The translations under genes were made by a program, and so were the position numbers. A stretch of DNA of 64,000 nucleotides from the NCBI RefSeq assembly GCF_000227135.1, contig NC_018261.1:908840-972839 (forward strand). The letters are read 5' to 3'. Every line of letters starts with the position of its first letter. Position 1 is the stretch's first letter. The notes beneath the pieces are model-generated. The model did not search any database. It was not told the origin of the DNA and worked only from the letters and a program-made list of their open reading frames with translations. This DNA is from Leishmania donovani (Eukaryota > Euglenozoa > Kinetoplastea > Trypanosomatida > Trypanosomatidae). Shown piece after piece: positions 51,301 to 58,920 of this stretch.

Positions 51301-53978
51301 ATCATCTCGGCCATCACCACCTCGTGCTGACGAACGTCGTCGTAGATGCTGCCGAGGTAGGCCGCGGGGATGTCCTTGCCGTCGTCGATGCCGCGGTTCA
51401 TCTTCACAAAGTCCTCCCTCTTCATCTGCTGCGCCACCTTGCCGGAGTGCTGATCCGTGTTGAGCATAATGATGGCAAAAGAGAGGACAAAGGCGCCCGA
51501 GTCGCTGTGGAAGGGGTTGAGCGTCTCGTCCTTGACCAAAGTGCCGTCCTCGCGGTAGGTCACATTCTGCTGGTACCAGTGCTTCGCGAAGGACTCCATC
51601 ACTCGGTCAATCTTCTGCGACTCACCGGGCAGACAGAGGAGGAACACCATTTCGCGAATCGAATCTAGCAGCGGCTTATTGTGGAACTCAAACTGGTGAA
51701 TGAATCCGTCGAGCTGCTCCTCGAAGAACCGAACAGAGAAGAGAGCAGCCGGTCTCGTTGCATCCTCGGCAGCGGCGACGTCCTCTGGCTGGTTGCGGCC
51801 CTGCTCACCAATGTAGTCCCCAAGCACACGCTTGTTCAGCACAATGCTGAGACGGTATAGGGCCTCGCCGAGCTCCCGCCCGCCTGCCGGCTCTGCAAGC
51901 ACAAGCTTTGTACAGTGCTTCAAGGAGGTCTCCTCCTCCGCGCCGGCAGGCACGCGAATGGCGTGCTCGAGCAGGAACGGGATGCCTTTCTTTATCGGTG
52001 AGTCCTCGAAGAGCGATGCAAAGTAGTTCAGCTTGTCCTTCTCCTTCTGCGCATGCTGGATGAGGCGCTGCAATTCCGCGAGGGACGTCGAGGGGCTTCC
52101 GGTGCAGATGGTGGTATCTGACTCGGCGGCAGTCGACGGCAATGCACCTGACGCGATGGCCCGGATCGCGATGCCGGACACCATGTTCGTCGTCGCATCC
52201 AGCGCCGTGCGTTGGGTGCTGCGCGGCAGACGCCGCGCCGCCATGCTCCGTTGGCGCCTGTCTCTGCGGTAATCCACAGCAGCAGCAGCCCTCTGGCGTC
52301 GTTGGGCGGCGGCCTTGCGGTCTCCTGCCATGCCGCTCCGCCGCTGTGACCACGCCACTGTCGCCACCTCCTCTGGGTCGCCGTGAAAGACGGGGTAGAC
52401 GTGGTTTGCCAGGACCTGGTAAAGCTGCGGCAGCAGCGAGGCGTACCGCCACGAAAGGTCGTAGTGGATAAAGCAGAAGCTGCCAAAGCGCGGGTCGCTG
52501 CAAAACTCCGCCAAGCTCTCCAGAAGGATGTCGCGCCGCTCCTGCTTCCTCTGCAGCTGCTGCGCAGAGAGTCGGCCAGAGTTGCCGTGGCCGGAGGAAG
52601 CAGTGCTGACAGGACTGGCCGGAGGCCTGGACGCGACTGGAGAACCGCTACGGCCCACCGGCGAACCCGGCTGGACAGCGCTGGCGTCGGCAAGCTCGTT
52701 TGCGAGCGCCTCTAGCGGGTTGAGGTGCAGCACGCGGATGAAGTTGTATATCTGTGGGATCAAGTGCACCGAGGAGCCCTGCATGACGAGGTGGACCGTG
52801 CGCAGCGTTTGGGCAAGAACAATGGTGCGCATAGTGCCAACGCCGGCGATCAAGAGCGCGCGGCACAGCTGGTTCTGCACTGTGTCCAGCAGCGGCGCAA
52901 ACAAGGGCTTGCTGAGGGAGCACCGAAGCAGCAGCAGACAATCCTGCGCGAGTGCAAGTCCCTCCAGTTGAATCAGCGTGATCGTGTTCTCCAAAGGTGA
53001 GGTCTTGTCGTCACCGCTTCCACCGCTCGCTGAAGTGCCTGCCAATCCCTCGCTGCCGCCAAACGCCACCGTCGACGCGACCTCGTGGCCGTCGTTGTCG
53101 AAGCAGGCGATGTCGCCGCTGATAAGGCGGCTTATGAACCGCAGCACCGTCACACCTGCCGCCACCAACGCCCCGCGCGCGTCCTCGTCGGCTGGCAGAT
53201 GCAGCAACCGGCGGAACAACGTCATGACGATGAGTCGCATGCTCTTCTCCACGGTGCGCTTCAGTAGTTGACTTGCCTCGGGGTGCGTGGCCAGCACCAT
53301 CATGCGGCCAAGTGCCCGCACGTGCACGCCGCCGTCGGCCATCACCGCTGCGGGGTGATTCAGAGCAGCGACATAGACGCTAAAGATGCGAGAGAGCAGC
53401 ACCTCATGCGAGGCGCTATCGTGCACCTCAGCACGCGTTTCGGAGGCGGCCTCGATCGCGGCGTACACGCCGTACATTGACACGAATGCGCAGGGCAAGT
53501 CCAACATGTCGACCAAAGCGGTGAGGGCGACGCCGGTGACAACTGCCGAGGTGTTAGGGCTGCGACACACGTTTGCGAAGGCGCTCAGAATTGCCACCTC
53601 ACTCACCTCGCCGTGCTTCGAGTAGCTATCCGGTAGAGCCAATGGCACGAGATCCGGTAGTGCCTCGGTGGAGCAGGCGCAGGCAGGATTACTTTTCCCC
53701 TGCGGAGAGGGGTGCACCGAGGACGAAGACGAAGTGCGGCCGGGCACGGGCACAGCCCCGGCGAAGAGACGCCGCTGCAGGTCAAGCAGTTCCTGAGCAA
53801 CTGCGTACTCGCTAGCTTCCTTCTCCTTTAGCGGACTGCTGCGATAATTGAGCCGGTTGCTCGTGCGCATTGCAAGCAAGGTGTTATCGACATGGATAAG
53901 CACCATCTGTCTGTCTGTCTCCCCGCTGTCGTTCAGAGATTCATGCGCATCGCATGCCGACGCGCATAGCGACGCCAT
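48360..53978 (-). CDS. Large ARF guanine nucleotide exchange factor, BIG/Sec7 type
   Basis: The 1872-residue protein activates ARF GTPases for vesicle budding, probably at the trans-Golgi or endosomes. The Sec7 domain lies at about 655-870: KKGIPFLLE, GDYIGE, LCLPGESQKIDR with catalytic glutamate E786, FVLSFAIIMLNTDQHS, and KMNRGIDDGKDIP. The latter two fit BIG/Sec7p or cytohesin better than GBF1. Upstream, FCFIHYDLSWRYASLLPQL corresponds to the HUS box (usually N-Y-D-C-D; here H-Y-D-L-S), and the N-terminal third matches the DCB-HUS layout. The Sec7 domain carries insertions before helix F (around AEPAGGREL and the E/D/A-rich stretch) and between the glutamate and LNTDQH. The ATG at 53978 follows a pyrimidine tract and CGCAG; the longer frame (to 54122) reads through that tract. 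Confidence 0.9.
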   Translation of the reverse strand: MASLCASACDAHESLNDSGETDRQMVLIHVDNTLLAMRTSNRLNYRSSPLKEKEASEYAVAQELLDLQRRLFAGAVPVPGRTSSSSSVHPSPQGKSNPACACSTEALPDLVPLALPDSYSKHGEVSEVAILSAFANVCRSPNTSAVVTGVALTALVDMLDLPCAFVSMYGVYAAIEAASETRAEVHDSASHEVLLSRIFSVYVAALNHPAAVMADGGVHVRALGRMMVLATHPEASQLLKRTVEKSMRLIVMTLFRRLLHLPADEDARGALVAAGVTVLRFISRLISGDIACFDNDGHEVASTVAFGGSEGLAGTSASGGSGDDKTSPLENTITLIQLEGLALAQDCLLLLRCSLSKPLFAPLLDTVQNQLCRALLIAGVGTMRTIVLAQTLRTVHLVMQGSSVHLIPQIYNFIRVLHLNPLEALANELADASAVQPGSPVGRSGSPVASRPPASPVSTASSGHGNSGRLSAQQLQRKQERRDILLESLAEFCSDPRFGSFCFIHYDLSWRYASLLPQLYQVLANHVYPVFHGDPEEVATVAWSQRRSGMAGDRKAAAQRRQRAAAAVDYRRDRRQRSMAARRLPRSTQRTALDATTNMVSGIAIRAIASGALPSTAAESDTTICTGSPSTSLAELQRLIQHAQKEKDKLNYFASLFEDSPIKKGIPFLLEHAIRVPAGAEEETSLKHCTKLVLAEPAGGRELGEALYRLSIVLNKRVLGDYIGEQGRNQPEDVAAAEDATRPAALFSVRFFEEQLDGFIHQFEFHNKPLLDSIREMVFLLCLPGESQKIDRVMESFAKHWYQQNVTYREDGTLVKDETLNPFHSDSGAFVLSFAIIMLNTDQHSGKVAQQMKREDFVKMNRGIDDGKDIPAAYLGSIYDDVRQHEVVMAEMMDRGFANDTTWRLEMQPCLNFVHHALSAAAEVEKAEAVKALTTISSHELGAATAAATAGSTVATARMRDPESGVLQIFDLLLFQSLWKRSLLVFDGMLASAVDEVSLSIVATGDTIARAVEEAEQQLPAEMAILQSSLRGVCLLARAAHALSLPVVADQCFMGLLKYVVMSDLTNAEEEVRALYRSVPKLLCMREIFALLVDIYSSLEDSWLPLSRLILDMQLVGLFAEPAQAAARGRPKPRGADDGDAEASDSRAAQRSVSAPTEPLHVLLQDPGIYANVFAPLSAASAAGDIAAEQKAASERGWFSSLFGGSGALQVSTVQLSELRDALGRIGSCIPNMRRLLSILQRVSADPNAAQRCLCSLSAVSSIEEDIAGSSGNGVNSAPAEGEGKKGNGHPSGLDEASAYAASYELAFICAVVGGAATTAVLQPAHFASLTTRVSRLLREVDVYLHDTRASDGVRAYWCTLGNRVVCASLQLMAVHWRGQHGAVAMEQLWACWMRAAPSTFAFVVARPVAAFLYDQVVVLDEAEKGAGPGEKERDAMQPWASGSEVLVLLAPFAVHAAAVSDVVVQRQIGSLLLHVVQQRRYSVSDDTESIVSLCLSFSVWMRHSRAAGSSTAVGDTPESNEALTKAKCGAVATTSLPSGASVAEVLGLCGRNVLLDNAGTAAGGAGAERGEWCSLWVFVLRSLGALALCSSDARDGSEAILCLQRALLDSEAHDLPSSAVMAVYEDILIPLTERLCAPKARLQTGLQWAGARKAALGENSGAAASFSRSVLGSLVNSLVSPVSPERNGQGESMASVVGASALSRRSAPPTLVFTEVKCRLLSLVPKVLLRYTAALTTQPDLLLSLWRRVLGTLYAVHSAYPVIEDAAGHGMGGGSTSHDDAMLVQEAVEETVKNMIYVVASTWQCSSSSTVGSVAGTQQQHAAAFWAAIVRFLQPFSFSAPLVDFMVQAGLVRIEAGAEAAIAPDAAAPAG

Positions 53979-54590
53979 CCTCTCGCTGCTGGTGATACTG
54001 CGGCGTCTTGTAAAGGGAGCTAAAAGCAGGAGACGTGCTACGTGGAAAAAGACTACGACACGTAAAGAAACGGAGGCACTTGAAAGCCTAGGAGGGACGA
54101 CGCAAGAGGGAAGAGGGTGCACCTCTTTTTTTGTCGCTAATGACTAGAGAGATCTGTGTATGTGTGTGTCTGTAGAGGGGGATGTTGTACCTCCGACCGC
54201 TTCTTGAACGGACTGGCACGGCTACAGTCGGCGGTGGCGAGAGGAAACGAAAAAAAGCTGCTCCACGCGCGCGCGCACAGGGCTAACAGAATGGAGCACT
54301 ACGCCGCGCGGTGTAAAATGCAAAGGGCAACACAGCACGCAGCATTCAAGGAGAATTCAAACGAACGCGCGACAACAAAAAAGGCAACACGGGCTCCCTC
54401 AAGCGATACGGCGCAGCAAGACCATCGATGTGGCCGTTGGGGGGTGCAGGGTAGAATGACGGAAGAAAGGCACCCAGAGAGAGCGAAGCAAGAGTAGAAG
54501 AGCAAGGAAACAGCAGCCTAATCAGCAAACTGGTGCGATTATTGCTTTTCATTTTTTTTTCTAACGCGGAGATGCCTGAACCTAGATGAC

Positions 54591-55124
54591 GGGGGGGGGA
54601 CCCCTCACAGTGCGTGGTATCACAGGGTCCGGTACACCCCTGCGCGGTGGGCAAGCCGAGCGGCCACCCTCTATTCCTGGCAATGCCCAACCAGTTTATG
54701 GTGGTGTCAGAGTCGGGCGCCTACGACGCGGGCATGCCAGAGCAATGCATCGCTGCTGGTGTCGGCGGTGAGGTCCTGGACGGCGTGGCGTCGGAGCGAC
54801 CTGCGTCAGTACGCACAGCTTGTGCGATCCCTATGAGGACGCAGGGTGTCGGCGCGACTGGAAACGCATCCCGCCCCCCGCCCCTCACGCTGCCCACTGG
54901 TGTGGTGGGGGGAGCCCGAGCCACCTCGCGAGGGATGCACCAGAGGTGGGGACCTGCATGATGGGGCGGGTAGAGTTTGAGGCGACGAGCAGAGCGGGGG
55001 GGGCGGGTGGAGGTTGTGGTGGGGGGTGGCCGTGCTCTCGCATGGCTGAGCTGGCCCATCGATGCAACACATGTTTCTAGGGATGCTTCGCACTGCGCGA
55101 TGGGGGGGCTGTGACGGACCAGGG
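54591..55124 (-). mobile_element. Family A dispersed repeat, copy A3 (SIDER-like, inverted)
   Basis: This uninterrupted copy, read on the minus strand, begins CCCTGGTCCGTCACAGCC and ends with ACGCACTGTGAGGGG and a C9 run. It is opposite in orientation to A1 and A2, and therefore sense relative to the genes. Over the right two thirds it is nearly identical to A2. It lies 3.8 kb beyond the GTPBP1-like stop codon and 0.6 kb before the ARF-GEF start. It is the best template for the family because it has no gap. Confidence 0.7.
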
Positions 55125-56422
55125 AAAGAATATGGTTTAGCTGATGTTGTTGTGCAGAATGAACACGCTGAACATCTATGTAAGAAAAGGGGCGTTCTTG
55201 CCTTTGTTGTCAGCAACCGAAAGCAAGCCACTGTAGGCATAAAACATATTGTGAAGAGAGAAAAACGCCGTGAAGCACCTTCTCGGCGACCATGCGCTTG
55301 CGATCCAGCATTGTGCAATACCGGAGCACGTGACGATCATCATCGTGCGCGCTCTCTGGCCCTACTCTCCCTAACCATACTGCTCAGAAAAAGTACAGTC
55401 GAGCAATCTGAAGGGAATGCCTGACGAGCAGAGTTGCCTCGCCGCGTGTTGCTTCATTGCCAGCGTCTCCTTTTTTTTTTTCGCCGCCCTCTAAGACTGA
55501 GGGAGCAGCACCTTATATCGCACTTGTCGATTGCTAAAGAGCATCCCCTCCTCCGCGTGAACGCCTTGTGTAATATCCGGGAAAAAACAAACGACAAGGC
55601 ATCCCAAGTTGTGCCTCCGTCGCCGCAGGTGTGCGCATGTATGCGGACGGAGAAGGAAACGGCGCAACATGAACAACAGACGAAAAGGGGGATGAGGCGT
55701 CACCCAAAGCCGCCACGAGAGAAAATGCGAGGAAACACACACATACCACATAGCACAAGTGATAAACAGCAGTCCATCGTATATATAAAAACAAGAATAC
55801 ATGTATACATACATAGATTCGTTCTTCTTCAAGAAAAAAAAAGAAGAGCGCATCCGTCGGCATGCACATCCGCCTCACGCATGCTCGTGCTCACGTCTGG
55901 CTTGCACGACACACCAACGCCCCGGAGTCGACGTTTTTTGTTGGAGGGGGGGGGGGGTTACGCGGCACGCACACGCAATACCCTTTCGTCTCGCAAATAT
56001 ATAGGGGCGCGAAGCATCCAACTTTCCCGCTCCCTTCCTGCCTAACGGATGAGTTTCGACAACATGATTCAGCAAAAACAACTAGATGTGTCGCAAGAGA
56101 GAAGAGCGAGCCCAGCCGCAAGTAAGCAAGCACGGAAACCGGAAGAGCTCTCTGAGTCGTCGCACGTTTCCGCGACACAATCGGTGAAATATAATTGCAA
56201 AAAAAAAAAAACTGGAAACGCAATGCAAGCAGAAAATCGATCGAGAGAGAGCGAGAGGAAACGAAGAGCAGTGCGGAAGAAGAGGGAGGAAATGATTCGG
56301 TTGCTGCAAAACGCAGTCGCGCTGCAGCACTTCAGAAACAACGCTACATTTCTTTCAACGCGCTTCATCTCCCTCCAAAAGCCAAGCCCGTACCGAAGTA
56401 CAACAACAGTTCCTCCAGCGCT

Positions 56423-57535
56423 ACCGCGCCACGGCTGCGCCCTCGTCGTCAAGGGCGAGCCGCCCTGCCGTTGCATCGGGGCGCGTGCCTAATGACCTCT
56501 CCCTCTCCTTCCTCGCCCCTTCCTCGCATGCGTGCCGTGTCATCGGCGCCACGCGGGCCCGGGTGTGGACGACACGGCGTCATCCACGCGGGCCGCGCCC
56601 ACGCTCCGGCTCGAGGGCAGGAAGCGGCGGCGTCTGCCGTGCGGGCAGCAGGGGATGTTCTTCTATGTGCGTGCCGGGTGGGCTCAAGGAGGACGCTGCC
56701 CAGACTCAGCCCAGGGCCCTCCGAGACCCTGCGCANNNNNNNNNNNNNNNNNNNNNNNNNNNNNNNNNNNNNNNNNNNNNNNNNNNNNNNNNNNNNNNNN
56801 NNNNNNNNNNNNNNNNNNNNNNNNNNNNNNNNNNNNNNNNNNNNNNNNNNNNNNNNNNNNNNNNNNNNNNNNNNNNNNNNNNNNNNNNNNNNNNNNNNNN
56901 NNNNNNNNNNNNNNNNNNNNNNNNNNNNNNNNNNNNNNNNNNNNNNNNNNNNNNNNNNNNNNNNNNNNNNNNNNNNNNNNNNNNNNNNNNNNNNNNNNNN
57001 NNNNNNNNNNNNNNNNNNNNNNNNNNNNNNNNNNNNNNNNNNNNNNNNNNNNNNNNNNNNNNNNNNNNNNNNNNNNNNNNNNNNNNNNNNNNNNNNNNNN
57101 NNNNNNNNNNNNNNNNNNNNNNNNNNNNNNNNNNNNNNNNNNNNNNNNNNNNNNNNNNNNNNNNNNNNNNNNNNNNNNNNNNNNNNNNNNNNNNNNNNNN
57201 NNNNNNNNNNCACGCTGCTGTTAGTCGGGGGCAGCAAAGGGCACCCCACCTGGTCCTCGACCCGCACCTCTTTCACAGGCGTGGCTGCGTCAAGCGGAAG
57301 GGGCCACCCCAAGAGCCCCGCCGATACGCATGCGCCCGCGCACACAGAGCGCTCACAGCCCGCCGTTCCCAGGTCAGGGGACGGAGGATGTGGGGAGCAG
57401 CGATATACACACGACGGCGGAGGCCCGTGCAGCGCGAGTGAGGTGCGTGCAATGGCATCCCTGCGCGCAACACCATTGCGTGAAACGCGGTCTGCCTCGA
57501 GCGTCGGACGATCCGCGGATCTCGCGCGGCGCACC
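56423..57535 (+). mobile_element. Family B dispersed repeat, copy B3 (truncated at both ends)
   Basis: It starts inside the element (ACCGCGCCACGGC, matching B1 from about 20208) and leaves the B1 alignment near GATCTCGCGCGGCGCACC. A 475-N gap (56736-57210) covers the middle. It is in the same orientation as B1 and B2. To its right a short A-type end follows. Confidence 0.6.
56736..57210. other. Assembly gap, 475 N
   Basis: The flanks match B1 at 20520 and 20969, so about 448 bp, including the T31 run, are expected inside. Confidence 0.8.
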
Positions 57536-57561
57536 GGTGGCAGTGCCATTTCAAACCTGCC

Positions 57562-57660
57562 CGCCGACACCAAGCGTCTGCAAACGTACCCGAGGGCACG
57601 CCGCAGGCTCTTTTCTTTCCCAGAGAGTGGGTGCTGGGCCCTGATACCATGCACCGAGGT
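57562..57660 (+). repeat. Degenerate family A terminus adjoining B3
   Basis: CGCCGACACCA (57562-57572) and GGGCCCTGATACCATGCACC (57636-57655) align in the same order and orientation with CGCCGACACCAG and GGACCCTGTGATACCACGCAC of A2, with the sequence between them diverged. Confidence 0.5.
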
Positions 57661-58920
57661 GTCTTCTCATGGGAGAGGAGCGCGCCATAAAGCATAATAA
57701 TAAAAGAGAATAAGATACACTGGACGACAAGAAAGCAGAGGGGTGGGTCATCCGCAGCCACTCTTCCATCGTAGAAGGCCAGCACAAGTGACCCGTCGTT
57801 TTCTTTCCGTTCTCGGCTTGGTGAAACAACAAAGGTGAACGAGAGAAGGGCAGCGCATGACAGAAGGGAGATTCAGTTAAATCACAGCAGCGGTGGTGAG
57901 TACCAGCCTCCCATCTCCTCATTGGCTTTCTCCGTTTCGTGTATGCGTGGGTGCAAGTCGGACGACAGCCGCGGCGCGTTCCTGTATGGCCGAACGCGCA
58001 GCAACACTTCATCATGTAGGTGTGCGCGGGAGCCGGCGGAAGCACACCCGCTCGACTGGGTTCGCATGCTCCCACCACACTTTCGACGCTCGCGCACGCA
58101 GAGACACACGGCATAGAAAAAAAAAACGAGGAAAGAAAAAAGGAAGCACAAAGAGAGCACGCACAGAGAAGATCACACCCTTCTACACAGTCACCGCTAA
58201 CTCGCCCCCACGTTTCCTCGCCCACGCGCATACCCTTCCTCTCCCAGGACGCCCGCTGCGGCAGCAGCACTGCCGGCAGGGTCCACAGTGGAAGGTGCAA
58301 CTGGAGAGACAGAAACGAAGATAAAAAGGGGGGGGGGTAACTGTCAGAATAAAAAGGGTGAAGAGGCAGAGGAGCATCTGCGGAGGGTTCAGGAGCTGGG
58401 TGGCCGACTGAAGAAGAGTGCAAACGACAAGAACAGCAAAGCGGGGCACAACCGTAAACTAGGTGCAGCCCGTTGCGCCTGCTGGCCGTTCGTCATGTCT
58501 CTTTCCGTGCAAAACGGGTCTGCGGGAATACGCGCGCGAGCCGGCAGGCATGCAGAAGAGAATTGAGGAGGTGAAAAGAAGAGCAACAAAGGGAGGGAGG
58601 GAGGGGGGGGGGGGCGAAGAGGCGGCAGTGTCAGCCCTTGCTGAGGCAGTCGCACACAGTATCTCCACCTGCAGTACGAAACGCCACCACTCTGCTCAAC
58701 TTTCGCTGTAGGAGGGGAGTTTTAGTGCAACGCGCGCTGCGCCACTAACCCCTCCAGCTGCCTCTCTCTCTGCCGCTTCTCCAGCATCTCGGCACAAGCA
58801 CCCCGCGCCCCTGCGATCACACACACGCACACACCTACTCGCACGCATTCTCCTCTCCGTGAAGAGTCACCGGGTATTTGCCGTCTAGCCGCCAATTTCT
58901 ACATCAGCCTCTATCTCTGT

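Larger units (their letters stand above)
53979..58920. other. Intergenic region with repeats A3 and B3, GTPBP1-like gene to ARF-GEF
   Basis: The 4.9-kb spacer carries A3 (54591-55124, inverted), B3 (56423-57535) and an A-like end just right of B3 (57562-57660). The rest is low complexity, with a G run near 55947-55957 and another at 58608-58614. No gene is seen. Confidence 0.55.
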
